DNA of 32,341 nucleotides from Neisseria sp. (GTDB lineage: Bacteria > Pseudomonadota > Gammaproteobacteria > Burkholderiales > Neisseriaceae): contig JAUMYW010000013.1 of the NCBI GenBank assembly GCA_030528455.1, forward strand, positions 1 through 32,341. Reading direction: 5' to 3'. The position numbers were made by a program, and so were the translations under genes. The notes beneath the pieces were generated by a model. That model made no database searches and had not been told where the DNA came from. It was given only the letters and a program-made list of their open reading frames with translations. Positions 7,179 through 17,011 of this stretch are shown here, piece after piece. Position 1 is the stretch's first letter, and every line of letters starts with the position of its first letter.

Positions 7179-8141
7179 ATGAAACGTTGGTTGTGTGCGG
7201 CGGTGGCCGCCTTATTGTTTGGAGGGGTACAGGCGCAGACGGAAGTGCGTTTGGCGGTGCACAAATCGTTCAGCCTGCCCAAAGATGCGTTTGAGGCATT
7301 TGAAAAAGCGAATGATGCCAAGGTGTCCGTTATCAAAGCGGGCAGCGGCAACGAAATGGTCAACAAGCTGATTTTGAGCCGCGCCGCGCCGATTGCCGAT
7401 GCGGTTTACGGTTTGGACAATACAACGATTCTGAAAGCCGGACAGGCAGGTATTTTGGCCGGCGATATGGTGGCGGTGGATTTCGGCTACATTACTTTGA
7501 ACTACGATAAAGCCTGGTTTGCCAAGCAGCAGCTTCCTCTGCCGAAAACTTTGGCGGATTTGGCCGAGCCGCAATACCGTAATCTTCTGGCTGTACCGAA
7601 TCCGGGTATGTCTACGGTCGGTTTGGGCTTTTTGCTGGCGAATATCGAGGGGTTGGGTGAAAAAGCGGCATTTGACTGGTGGGCGAAAATGCGGGCAAAC
7701 GGTGTAAAGGTTACGAAAGGTTGGAGCGAGGCTTATTACACTGAATTTACGCAAAACGGCGGCACGCGGCCTCTGGTGGTCAGTTATGCTACCAGTCCGG
7801 CGGCGGAAGTGTTTTACAGCAAAGGCAAATACAGCGAGCCTCCGACCGGCAATCTGCATCTTAAAGGCGGCGTGTTCCGTCAGATTGAGGGTGCGGCGGT
7901 ATTGAAAGGGGCGAAGCAGCCCGTGCTGGCGGCCAAGTTGGCGGCATATTTGAGAACGCCTGCGGTGCAGAAGGCCGTGCCGTCGGAAATGTGGGTTTAT
8001 CCGGCAGTGAACGGTACGCCTCTGCCCGATGCATTCAGATTCGTGCAGCCCCCGGCAGCAACCTATAATCCGAGTGAACAGCTGATTGCCAAACATCAGA
8101 AACGCTGGGTTAGCAGGTGGATTCGCACGGTATTGAAATAG
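7179..8141 (+). CDS. thiB: Thiamine-type ABC transporter substrate-binding protein
   Basis: A 320-residue periplasmic binding protein. The signal peptide MKRWLCAAVAALLFGGVQA is followed by TEVRLAVHKSF. The family pattern of thiamine-binding ThiB/TbpA is clear: FEKANDAKVSVIKAGSGNEM, ADAVYGLDN, VAVDFGYITLNYDK, LAVPNPGMSTVGLGFL, KGWSEAYYTEF, VVSYATSPAAEV, and QIEGAAVLKGAKQP. It would capture thiamine and deliver it to a ThiP permease and ThiQ ATPase. Neither is adjacent: upstream is a divergent HAD gene and downstream a terminator and convergent parA. The ATG at 7179 is preferred over the in-frame 7140 start because it opens the signal peptide. Substrate is inferred by family. Confidence 0.88.
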   Translation: MKRWLCAAVAALLFGGVQAQTEVRLAVHKSFSLPKDAFEAFEKANDAKVSVIKAGSGNEMVNKLILSRAAPIADAVYGLDNTTILKAGQAGILAGDMVAVDFGYITLNYDKAWFAKQQLPLPKTLADLAEPQYRNLLAVPNPGMSTVGLGFLLANIEGLGEKAAFDWWAKMRANGVKVTKGWSEAYYTEFTQNGGTRPLVVSYATSPAAEVFYSKGKYSEPPTGNLHLKGGVFRQIEGAAVLKGAKQPVLAAKLAAYLRTPAVQKAVPSEMWVYPAVNGTPLPDAFRFVQPPAATYNPSEQLIAKHQKRWVSRWIRTVLK

Positions 8142-8156
8142 TCCCGCAAAAGGATA

Positions 8157-8189
8157 ATGCCGTCTGCAGTTGCAGACGGCATATTTTTT
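8157..8189. terminator. DUS-pair terminator between thiB and parA
   Basis: ATGCCGTCTGCA (8157-8168), two bases, then its complement (8171-8182). It folds as an 11-bp stem with a 4-base loop, followed on plus by ATTTTTTA. A textbook rho-independent terminator for thiB; it may also serve parA. Confidence 0.88.
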
Positions 8190-8200
8190 ATGCGGCACAA

Positions 8201-8968
8201 TCAGCCGGTGCGTTGCAGCACTTCGGCGGCCAGTTCCTGATAGGCGATGCTGCCTTTGGCTTTCGGGTCGTATGCCAGTGCCGGCATGCCGTGGCTAGGG
8301 GCTTCGGCCAGACGGATGTTGCGCGGGATAACGGTGTCGAATAATTTGCCGCCGAAATGCTGCTGCAATTGTTCGCTGACTTCGGCAACCAGGCGGCTGC
8401 GGTTGTCGAACATGGTGCGCACGATGCCGAAAATATCCAGTTGCGGATTAATCGCCTGACGGATTTTGCGCACGGTGGCCACCAGGTCTGAAATGCCTTC
8501 CAAAGCATAATATTCGCATACCATTGGCACAATCAGGCCTTGGGCGGCAACCAGGCCGTTCAAGGTCAGCAGGGTGAGGGTGGGAGGGCAGTCGATGAAC
8601 ACGAAATCATAATCTTCCGCCACCTGAGCCAAGGCGTTTTTCAAACGCATTTCGCGCGCGATTTCCTGCACCAGCTCCACTTCCGCACCGGCCAGGGCGC
8701 GGTTGGCGGCCAGCACGTCGTATCGGCCGGTTTCGCTGTACAGACGGGCATCGCTGATTGGCAGGCCGTCAATCAGGACTTGATAAACGCCCTGCGCCGC
8801 CCCGTTTTTGTCTATGCCGCTGCCGGTGGTCGCATTGCCCTGCGGATCTAAATCAACCAGCAGCACGCGTTTGCCCGAGGCGGACAGAGATGCCGCCAGA
8901 TTGACTGCCGTGGTGGTTTTGCCTACGCCGCCTTTTTGATTGGCGACTGCAATGATGTTCGCGCTCAT
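8201..8968 (-). CDS. parA: ParA/Soj chromosome partitioning ATPase
   Basis: A 255-residue ParA-type ATPase. The deviant Walker A is KGGVGKTTT (12-20, with signature K12), followed by LLVDLDPQGNAT, Walker B FVFIDCPPTLTLLTLN, and the C-terminal IPRNIRLAEAPSHGMP typical of chromosomal Soj. With ParB and parS it segregates origins; Soj also controls DnaA in Bacillus. The gene is 12 kb from dnaA, which fits an origin-proximal locus. No parB is adjacent: the next minus-strand gene upstream is recQ and downstream is a terminator. No clear Shine-Dalgarno precedes the ATG at 8968, but MSANIIAVANQKGG is the usual opening. Confidence 0.95.
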   Translation of the reverse strand: MSANIIAVANQKGGVGKTTTAVNLAASLSASGKRVLLVDLDPQGNATTGSGIDKNGAAQGVYQVLIDGLPISDARLYSETGRYDVLAANRALAGAEVELVQEIAREMRLKNALAQVAEDYDFVFIDCPPTLTLLTLNGLVAAQGLIVPMVCEYYALEGISDLVATVRKIRQAINPQLDIFGIVRTMFDNRSRLVAEVSEQLQQHFGGKLFDTVIPRNIRLAEAPSHGMPALAYDPKAKGSIAYQELAAEVLQRTG

Positions 8969-9054
8969 AAGGTTTGAAAAAAGTCTGACTGAAAAGACGG
9001 GATTGTACCGTTAAAGCACGGTTTTGGATATGGCGCAAGGGCGGCCGGGCCTGC

Positions 9055-9223
9055 TGCAGACGGCATCAAAACCGCTGATTTCAAGCACCCAAAAGCCCGC
9101 CGCCGCCTTTGTTTGCCTACTTTATTGGGCGAAACAAAAAGTAAGAAAGCCGCGCGGCTTGAGCGCAAAGCTCGAAGCCTCACAAAAGCCCGAAGCCGCT
9201 GCAACCAAAGCTGCAGACGGCAT
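9055..9223. repeat. DUS-flanked structured intergenic segment
   Basis: Two direct copies of TGCAGACGGCAT (9055-9066 and 9212-9223) flank about 145 bp between parA and recQ. Inside are nested inverted repeats: TTTGTTT (9108-9114) with AAACAAA (9132-9138), TACTTT (9118-9123) with AAAGTA (9138-9143), and the palindrome AGCCGCGCGGCT (9148-9159). I see no gene in it. It may be a dispersed repeat; I cannot test copy number here. Confidence 0.5.
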
Positions 9224-11028
9224 CAGATATGGTTTTGCCATGCCGTACAAACCTCCAGAATGTCTTCCCCGAATTTGTCGGCTTTGGCTTCGCCCAAGCC
9301 GTACACCCGAGCCAAGTCGCTACGGTTTTGCGGACGGATTTGCACGATGCTCTGCAAGGTGCGGTCGTGGCAGACAACGTAGGCCGGTACACCGTCCTGT
9401 TTGGCGCGGCTGCTGCGCCAAACACGCAAAGCCTGCCACAGACGCTCTTCCCGTTCGGTACGCAGCCAGTTGGCCTGTGTCGGGCGTACGGCGGTTTTGC
9501 TGCGTTTGAGCGGTTTGAACAAAATATTGCCGCCGCCCTGCAAAACCGTACGGGCCGCCTCGGTCAGATACAGGGCATGATAACGCTGCGGATCGGAAGC
9601 CAGCAGCCCCAGTCCGATACACTGGCGCACGACGCTGCGCCATTCTTTGTCGGACAAGTCTGCACCGATGCCGAAGGTTGAGAGTTCGTCATGGCGGTTT
9701 TGCCGTATCCAGTCGTCCGTTTTGCCGCGCAGAATGTTGATGATGTAGCCGGTGGCGAAACGCTGGCCGCTTCGGTACACGCAGCTCAACAGTTTTTGTG
9801 CCAAAACGGTGCCGTCGAAACGGTCGGGAGGGTGTTGGCAGTTGTCGCACCGGCCGCAGGGCTCGCTTGCTTCGCCGAAGTGCTGCAATAAAAGCTGCCG
9901 ACGGCATCGGACGGTCTCGCAAACCGCTAGCATGGCATCGAGCTTTTGCAGTTCGATGTTTTTTTGAAACTCGTCTGCCGATGCCGTTTGAATGCGCTCG
10001 CGCAAGAGCGTCCAATCGTTCAGACCGTAGCACAGCCAGCTGGCGGCAGGCAGGCCGTCCCGTCCGGCGCGGCCGCTTTCCTGATAGAAGTGTTCGATGC
10101 TTTGCGGCATATCGAGATGGGCGACAAAACGGACATCGGGCTTGTCTATGCCCATGCCGAAAGCGACGGTGGCGACGACAATTACGCCGTCTTCATAGCT
10201 GAAACGCTGCTGCGCCGCTTCGCGCTGCTGCATAGTCATACCGGCGTGGTAAGACACCGCATCAAAGCCGTTTTCGCGCAGAAACGCCGCCGTATCTTCC
10301 ACTTTTTTGCGGCTCAGACAATAAACAATACCGCTCTCGCCGCGCCCCTGCTGTTTCAGAAATTCCAGAAGCTGCTTTTTGCCGTTGTTTTTTTCGATGA
10401 TTTGGTAATAAATGTTCGGACGGTCGAAGCTGGAAACGAATTCGGCGGCATCTTCCAGGCGCAGATAGTGCTTGATGTCGGCACGGGTTTCCGCATCGGC
10501 GGTGGCGGTCAGCGCGATGCGGGGTACGGCGGGGTAGCGGTCGGCCAACAGTCCGAGCTGGCGGTATTCCGGGCGGAAGTCGTGTCCCCACTGGCTGACG
10601 CAGTGTGCCTCGTCCACGGCAAACAGGCTGACCCGGGTATGGTCGAGAAAACGCAGGAAACGTTCTCCGACCAAGCGTTCGGGCGAAACATACAGCAATT
10701 TCAGACGGCCTTCGTTAATGCCGTCTGCAATCGCGCGGACTTCGTCCGGTGTCGTACCGCTGTGCAGCGCGGCACACTCCACGCCTGCCGTCCGCAAACT
10801 GGCCACTTGGTCGTTCATCAACGCAATCAGCGGCGACACCACCACCGCCACACCTTCGCGCAGCAGCGCGGGAATCTGGTAGCACAGCGACTTGCCGCCG
10901 CCGGTCGGCATCAGCACCAGCAGACTGCCGCCGTCGGCCAGCGTTTCGACAATTTCCGCCTGCCGTCCGCGAAATTCCGGATAGCCGAACACATCGTGCA
11001 GAACAGCCAGCGCGCGCTGCTTGGTCAT
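9223..11028 (-). CDS. recQ: ATP-dependent DNA helicase RecQ
   Basis: A 601-residue 3'-5' SF2 helicase acting in RecF-type recombination. In order: motif 0 (FRGRQAEIV), Walker [13 protein letters not shown] (40-51), DEAH box (139-142), TATA (174-177), HAGM and the [10 protein letters not shown] arginine finger (316-325), the RecQ zinc site (C375, C391, C394, C397), the winged helix (about 405-500), and one HRDC domain (about 524-600). Gonococcal RecQ is known to carry three HRDC domains, so this form is shorter and E. coli-like. The TGA stop is fused to a DUS. Two facing DUS (10700-10711, 10718-10729) lie in the coding sequence between helicase motifs. The ATG at 11028 has a weak GGA upstream. 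Confidence 0.96.
   Translation of the reverse strand: MTKQRALAVLHDVFGYPEFRGRQAEIVETLADGGSLLVLMPTGGGKSLCYQIPALLREGVAVVVSPLIALMNDQVASLRTAGVECAALHSGTTPDEVRAIADGINEGRLKLLYVSPERLVGERFLRFLDHTRVSLFAVDEAHCVSQWGHDFRPEYRQLGLLADRYPAVPRIALTATADAETRADIKHYLRLEDAAEFVSSFDRPNIYYQIIEKNNGKKQLLEFLKQQGRGESGIVYCLSRKKVEDTAAFLRENGFDAVSYHAGMTMQQREAAQQRFSYEDGVIVVATVAFGMGIDKPDVRFVAHLDMPQSIEHFYQESGRAGRDGLPAASWLCYGLNDWTLLRERIQTASADEFQKNIELQKLDAMLAVCETVRCRRQLLLQHFGEASEPCGRCDNCQHPPDRFDGTVLAQKLLSCVYRSGQRFATGYIINILRGKTDDWIRQNRHDELSTFGIGADLSDKEWRSVVRQCIGLGLLASDPQRYHALYLTEAARTVLQGGGNILFKPLKRSKTAVRPTQANWLRTEREERLWQALRVWRSSRAKQDGVPAYVVCHDRTLQSIVQIRPQNRSDLARVYGLGEAKADKFGEDILEVCTAWQNHI
10700..10729. repeat. Head-to-head DUS pair inside recQ
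   Basis: AGGCCGTCTGAA on minus (10711-10700) and ATGCCGTCTGCA on plus (10718-10729), six bases apart. They encode residues about 100-110 ([11 protein letters not shown]) of RecQ. The two copies belong to different dialects. Confidence 0.75.
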
Positions 11029-11048
11029 AAATCGTTTTCCGTTATAAT
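11021..11048 (+). promoter_or_regulatory. Promoter for the adhesin-E-like lipoprotein
   Basis: TATAAT at 11043-11048 with a poor -35 (TTGGTC, 11021-11026, 16-base spacer). The -10 sits in a small dyad, CCGTT (11039-11043) and AACGG (11050-11054). The -35 overlaps the first codons of recQ, so the divergent genes may affect each other. Confidence 0.45.
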
Positions 11049-11089
11049 AAACGGCTTATTTTATCCGTTTTACGGCCTTCCCGTCAGCG

Positions 11090-11111
11090 TGCAGACGGCA
11101 TGCCGTCTGAA
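11090..11111. repeat. Head-to-head DUS palindrome in a 5' leader
   Basis: ATGCCGTCTGCA on minus (11101-11090) and ATGCCGTCTGAA on plus (11100-11111) share two bases, giving the 18-bp palindrome CAGACGGCATGCCGTCTG (11092-11109). It ends right at the AAGGAA ribosome site of the following lipoprotein gene and lies in its predicted transcript. Confidence 0.75.
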
Positions 11112-11121
11112 AAGGAATACC

Positions 11122-11541
11122 ATGAACATCAGATTTTCCCTGCTGTGCGGCACGGCTCTGCTGCTGTCTGCCTGCGCCGCAGGCCCGAACGTTGCCGGCA
11201 ACTGGAAGCACATCGGCAATACCGGCAACGGCAATATCCGCGTTTACATCGATCGGGACAGCATCCGCAAAAACGGCGCAAGCGTTGTCTTCCGCGACCG
11301 CAAAGTCGTTCAAAACCCCGAGCGCGAGCGCTACGTCAATATGCCTGCCTATAAAACCGCAGTCGGCACATGGGAGATTCATTGCACGCAGAAAACCTAC
11401 CGTCTGAGTTCCCTGCAACTGTTGGCGGAAGACGGCAGGGAGGTGTTCGGCCGAACCTATCCGGCAGCCATGATTCAGGCCACCGCCATTCCGGCCGGAT
11501 CACTGGCCGAAGTGCAGCGGCAAACCGTTTGCGACCGATAA
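11122..11541 (+). CDS. Lipoprotein, surface-adhesin protein E-like
   Basis: A 139-residue precursor with lipobox LLSAC (modified C18) after MNIRFSLLCGTAL. The mature domain (WKHIGNTGNGNIRVYIDRDS, FRDRKVVQNPERERY, TWEIHCTQKTYRL, IPAGSLAEVQRQTVC) follows the pattern of the Haemophilus protein E-like family: a 'YID..SI' strand, a disulfide pair between the central HC and the terminal VC, and a PGS-type turn before the last strand. In Haemophilus, protein E binds host proteins; here only an envelope location is supported. The ATG at 11122 follows AAGGAA. The gene is divergent from recQ and 71 bp upstream of rnpB. Family call is from recall. Confidence 0.7.
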   Translation: MNIRFSLLCGTALLLSACAAGPNVAGNWKHIGNTGNGNIRVYIDRDSIRKNGASVVFRDRKVVQNPERERYVNMPAYKTAVGTWEIHCTQKTYRLSSLQLLAEDGREVFGRTYPAAMIQATAIPAGSLAEVQRQTVCDR

Positions 11542-11573
11542 GCAGCAGTTAGGCAGCAGCTGCGCCGGTTTTG

Positions 11574-11602
11574 CCGACAAATCCCGAATAATCCGCTATA
11601 AT
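11574..11602 (+). promoter_or_regulatory. Promoter of rnpB
   Basis: Perfect TATAAT (11597-11602). CCGACA (11574-11579) is a plausible -35 at 17 bases. The predicted start near 11610 matches the 5' end of the RNase P RNA. Confidence 0.7.
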
Positions 11603-11611
11603 CCGCCCGCA

Positions 11612-11972
11612 TGCCGCCACCGCAGACAGTCGCCGCGCAGCTTCGGCTGCGGGGAGGAAAGTCCGGGCTGCACAGGGCAAAATGCCGGCTAACGGCCGGG
11701 CGTGGCAACACGACGGAAAGTGGAACAGAAAGCGAAACCGCCGATGGCTGTCTGAAAACGGCACAGGCAAGGGTGAAAAGGTGCGGTAAGAGCGCACCGT
11801 GCACTTGGCAACAAGGCGCAGCAGGCTAAACCCCATTTGCAGCAAGACCAAACAGAACGCATTGACGCGGCCCGCCGAGCGTTCGGGTAGGTTGCTTGAG
11901 CCTGTCGGCAACGGCAGGCCTAGAGGAATGACTGTCCGCGACAGAACCCGGCTTACCGCGGCGACGGCGTGC
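11612..11972 (+). ncRNA. rnpB: RNase P RNA, bacterial type A
   Basis: The ribozyme subunit that matures tRNA 5' ends. Conserved blocks are AGACAGTCGCCGC (11624 on), GAGGAAAGTCCGGGCT (11654-11669), and the 3' block ACAGAACCCGGCTTA (11941-11955). P1 can form between 11613-11623 and 11958-11968 with two mismatches. Length about 360 nt, normal for type A. The protein partner rnpA is at 20046-20384. A hairpin plus T-run overlaps the 3' end. Ends are approximate to a few bases. Confidence 0.96.
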
Positions 11973-11983
11973 CGTCTCTTTTT
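11963..11983 (+). terminator. rnpB terminator
   Basis: GACGGC (11963-11968), two bases, GCCGTC (11971-11976), then TCTTTTT. The stem shares bases with the 3' arm of P1. Confidence 0.75.
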
Positions 11984-12018
11984 ATGCCGTCTGCATCTTT
12001 ACTGTGTGCAGACGGCAT
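11984..12018. repeat. Inverted DUS pair after rnpB
   Basis: ATGCCGTCTGCA (11984-11995) and its complement (12007-12018), 12-bp stem, 11-base loop. Acts as a second hairpin behind the rnpB terminator. Confidence 0.8.
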
Positions 12019-12054
12019 TTATCCGTCCGCCTGTAAGACGGTGTAGTCCGATTG

Positions 12055-12063
12055 TGCTATGAT
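12055..12063 (+). promoter_or_regulatory. Extended -10 promoter for gpmA
   Basis: TGCTATGAT: TGn plus TATGAT (12058-12063), identical to the thiB element. No good -35. It lies 41 bp upstream of the gpmA ATG. Confidence 0.55.
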
Positions 12064-12103
12064 GCGGCTGTTTTGCCCATTGTGTGAATTTTAAGGAGTC
12101 ATC

Positions 12104-12787
12104 ATGGAACTCGTCTTTATCCGTCACGGACAGAGCGAATGGAACGCTAAAAACCTGTTTACCGGCTGGCGCGACGTCAAACTTTCCGAACAGGGCATCG
12201 CCGAAGCGACTGCTGCCGGACAAAAACTGAAAGAAAAAGGCTATCAGTTCGACATCGCCTTCACCTCCGTACTTACTCGCGCCATCAAAACCTGCAACAT
12301 CGTTTTGGAAGAATCCGACCAGCTGTTCGTTCCTCAAATCAAAACCTGGCGGCTGAACGAACGCCATTACGGCCAACTGCAGGGTTTGGACAAAAAACAA
12401 ACCGCCGAAAAATACGGCGACGAGCAAGTCCGCATCTGGCGTCGCAGCTACGATACCCTGCCGCCGCTGCTTGACCCGCAAAACGAATTTTCCGCCCATA
12501 ACGACCGCCGTTACGCCCATCTGCCTGCCGATGTCGTGCCGGACGGCGAAAATCTGAAAGTTACCCTCGACCGCGTATTACCTTTCTGGCACGACCAAAT
12601 CGCCCCTGCCGTATTGGGCGGCAAACGCGTTTTGGTCGCCGCCCACGGCAACAGCCTGCGCGCGCTGGTCAAACACATCGAAGGTATTTCGGACGAGGAT
12701 ATTATGAAAGTCGAAATTCCGACCGGACAGCCTTTGGTATACAAATTGGACGACCGGTTACAGGTATTGGAGAAATTCTATCTCTGA
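12104..12787 (+). CDS. gpmA: 2,3-bisphosphoglycerate-dependent phosphoglycerate mutase
   Basis: Interconverts 3- and 2-phosphoglycerate in glycolysis and gluconeogenesis. The 227-residue protein has the histidine-phosphatase motif [10 protein letters not shown] with the phosphorylated H8, [13 protein letters not shown], the catalytic E86 in [11 protein letters not shown], and the second His H181 in [13 protein letters not shown]. The length fits the dPGM family. The ATG at 12104 follows AAGGAG at good spacing. It is a single-gene unit between rnpB and sodA. The TGA stop runs directly into a degenerate DUS (ATGCCGGCTGCA). Confidence 0.97.
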   Translation: MELVFIRHGQSEWNAKNLFTGWRDVKLSEQGIAEATAAGQKLKEKGYQFDIAFTSVLTRAIKTCNIVLEESDQLFVPQIKTWRLNERHYGQLQGLDKKQTAEKYGDEQVRIWRRSYDTLPPLLDPQNEFSAHNDRRYAHLPADVVPDGENLKVTLDRVLPFWHDQIAPAVLGGKRVLVAAHGNSLRALVKHIEGISDEDIMKVEIPTGQPLVYKLDDRLQVLEKFYL

Positions 12788-12827
12788 TGCCGGCTGCAGA
12801 CGGCCGACTGTTGCAGCTGTCTGCAAA

Positions 12828-12866
12828 CCGCCGCTTGCCGAATGTTCTTGCAAGCGGCGGGCTTTA
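12828..12866 (+). terminator. gpmA terminator
   Basis: 10-bp perfect stem CCGCCGCTTG (12828-12837) and CAAGCGGCGG (12851-12860), 13-base loop, then GCTTTA. Unusual here in not being built from a DUS. It overlaps the sodA -35. Confidence 0.6.
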
Positions 12867-12876
12867 TCACTAATAT
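12848..12876 (+). promoter_or_regulatory. sodA promoter
   Basis: TTGCAA (12848-12853), exactly 17 bases, TAATAT (12871-12876). The predicted start is near 12883, 40 bases before the ATG. The -35 is inside the gpmA terminator hairpin. Confidence 0.5.
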
Positions 12877-12922
12877 CATTTTTTCACACTTAACATCCAA
12901 CTGAAAGAAAAAGGAAAAAACC

Positions 12923-13546
12923 ATGGCCTACACACTGCCCGAACTCGGTTACGCCTACGATGCATTGGAGCCGCATTTTGACGAAACCACCATGAACATC
13001 CACCACAGCAAACACCATCAGGCTTATGTTAATAATGCTAATGCCGCATTGGAAAGCTTGCCTGAATTTGCTGCCCTGTCTGCCGAAGAACTGATTGCCC
13101 GTCTGTCTGAGCTGCCCGCCGACAAACAAACCGTGTTGCGCAACAACGCCGGCGGCCACGCCAACCATTCTTTCTTCTGGAAAAATCTGAAAACCGGCAC
13201 CGTTTTGCAAGGCGAATTGAAAGCCGCCATCGAACGCGATTTCGGTTCGGTAGAAGCCTTCCAAGCCGAGTTTGAAAAAGCCGCCGCCACACGTTTCGGT
13301 TCCGGTTGGGCATGGCTGGTTGCAGACGAAGGCCGTCTGAAAGTCGTTTCGACCGCCAACCAGGATAGCCCGCTGATGGGCGAAGCCGTTGCCGGATGCA
13401 AGGGTACGCCGATTATCGGTTTGGACGTTTGGGAACACGCCTATTATCTGAAATTCCAAAACCGTCGTCCCGATTACATCAAGGCGTTTTGGAATGTCGT
13501 CAACTGGGACGAAGCCGCCAAACGCTTCGAACAGTTCGGCAAATAA
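12923..13546 (+). CDS. sodA: Superoxide dismutase, manganese type
   Basis: Cytoplasmic enzyme that dismutes superoxide. The 207-residue protein has the metal ligands H27, H82, D168 and H172 ([18 protein letters not shown]). Residues that separate Mn from Fe enzymes point to Mn: Gly77 before [10 protein letters not shown], and Gln147 in [11 protein letters not shown] near the C-terminal half. Overall it closely resembles E. coli and Haemophilus SodA, for example [17 protein letters not shown] and [12 protein letters not shown]. Meningococcus and gonococcus are known for a Fe-type SodB instead. AAGGA precedes the ATG. A DUS (13330-13341) inside the gene encodes EGRLK. Confidence 0.95.
   Translation: MAYTLPELGYAYDALEPHFDETTMNIHHSKHHQAYVNNANAALESLPEFAALSAEELIARLSELPADKQTVLRNNAGGHANHSFFWKNLKTGTVLQGELKAAIERDFGSVEAFQAEFEKAAATRFGSGWAWLVADEGRLKVVSTANQDSPLMGEAVAGCKGTPIIGLDVWEHAYYLKFQNRRPDYIKAFWNVVNWDEAAKRFEQFGK
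13330..13341 (+). repeat. AG-DUS inside sodA
   Basis: Exact AGGCCGTCTGAA. It encodes part of DEGRLK. A near-copy facing the other way (TGCAGACG) lies just upstream. Confidence 0.75.
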
Positions 13547-13558
13547 TCCGTTAAACAG

Positions 13559-13593
13559 AATGCCGTCTGCAGCTTGAAGATGCAGACGGCATT
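13559..13593. terminator. Bidirectional DUS terminator between sodA and the yczE-like gene
   Basis: AATGCCGTCTGCA (13559-13571) and its complement (13581-13593): 13-bp stem, 9-base loop. Lies between convergent genes. Confidence 0.82.
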
Positions 13594-13611
13594 GTTGTAT
13601 CTGTCGGGAGG

Positions 13612-14280
13612 TTATCGGGCGGCTTGGGGTTGATGTAAGGGAACTTCCGCCCAGCGTCGTATTGCCAGTAAAGTCCATTGAACGACCCAGCCGACACCGA
13701 AAGCAAATAACAGTGTGCCGATACCGACCGTTCCGCCCATCAGCCAGCCGATTAGGCAAACCGCTGCTTCCAGCATTGTGCGGACGCGGCCGACCGGCCA
13801 GCCGAAATGGCTGCACATGCCGACCATCAGGCCGTCTCTCGGTCCCGCTCCCAAATAGCAGGTCAGATAAAATGCCGAAGCGGTGCCGACCAAAAGAATG
13901 CCGATCAGACAATATATTATCCGGAGCCATAAATTTTGCGGAGCTTCCAATAGAGATACGGTTGCCCCCAAAGCGGCGGCAATAAAAATGATGTTCAAGA
14001 CTGTGCCTAAGCCGGGGCGTTGCTGCAAGGGAAGCCACAGCAGCAACACCAATGCACTGATACCGAAGGTCGTCCAAGCCAAAGGCCAAGCCGTCTGCAA
14101 AGCCAAACCTTGTGCCAACACCGTCCACGGTGTCGATCCCAAAGCCGCCAGCACCATCAGCCCGTCGCCTATGCCAAAGATCAGCAGGGCAGCCGTCAAC
14201 ATGGTAAACGATAATTTTGTCGGCGGCCAAGCCTGCGGCGAAGACCAAGCCGTTTGCGGCAAGATTCTTTGTTTTGTCAT
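13612..14280 (-). CDS. YczE/YitT-like integral membrane protein
   Basis: A 222-residue polytopic protein with about five membrane segments (LTAALLIFGIGDGLMVLAAL, TTFGISALVLLLWLPL, TVLNIIFIAAALGATVSLL, IIYCLIGILLVGTASAFYL, LIGWLMGGTVGIGTLLFAFG). The motif GLGTVLNIIFIA and the later YLGAGPRDGLMVG are typical of the YczE family, whose members are membrane proteins of unknown transport role. The ATG at 14280 opens MTKQRILPQTAW; a TTG at 14310 gives a longer form without support. It follows gyrB by 57 bp on the same strand, so it may be read from the gyrB promoter. Confidence 0.8.
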   Translation of the reverse strand: MTKQRILPQTAWSSPQAWPPTKLSFTMLTAALLIFGIGDGLMVLAALGSTPWTVLAQGLALQTAWPLAWTTFGISALVLLLWLPLQQRPGLGTVLNIIFIAAALGATVSLLEAPQNLWLRIIYCLIGILLVGTASAFYLTCYLGAGPRDGLMVGMCSHFGWPVGRVRTMLEAAVCLIGWLMGGTVGIGTLLFAFGVGWVVQWTLLAIRRWAEVPLHQPQAAR

Positions 14281-14337
14281 GATGCTTGTTCGCTTTTGTT
14301 TCGGCTGCAACGGAATCGGCAGGCATCACAGGTGTGT

Positions 14338-16782
<2,445 letters not shown>

Positions 16783-16814
16783 TCAGGAATTTGTGCAGAC
16801 GGTAAAATTTGTGC

Positions 16815-16843
16815 ATTATACCTGAAGCGGTTGTGTTTTTCAG
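16815..16843 (-). promoter_or_regulatory. gyrB promoter
   Basis: Minus strand: CTGAAA (16843-16838), 17 bases, TATAAT (16820-16815). The start would be near 16808, giving a leader of about 74 bases. The leader holds an imperfect DUS hairpin (16768-16799). Confidence 0.65.
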
Positions 16844-17011
16844 CGGAAATCGTGATTCGGTATCGGTCGGATTTGTCCTGTAATTTTGTGAAAGTGTTTG
16901 TAAATAAAAAATTTCCTGCTTGAAATAAGAGGGGACAGGCTTGATTTGTGTTAGAACTGCAAGCCATGGCTTCGCGGTAGTGTTCAAATATTCATTGGAT
17001 AGGAGAAAAAA

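Noticed and set aside
9946-11121. Long plus-strand frame running through recQ into the lipoprotein gene
   Set aside because: Only the last 139 codons (from 11122) have a ribosome site, signal peptide and family match; the rest is antisense to recQ.
12862-12885. Possible Fur or Mn-responsive site before sodA
   Set aside because: Only partial GATA-type hexamers; better explained as the -10 region.
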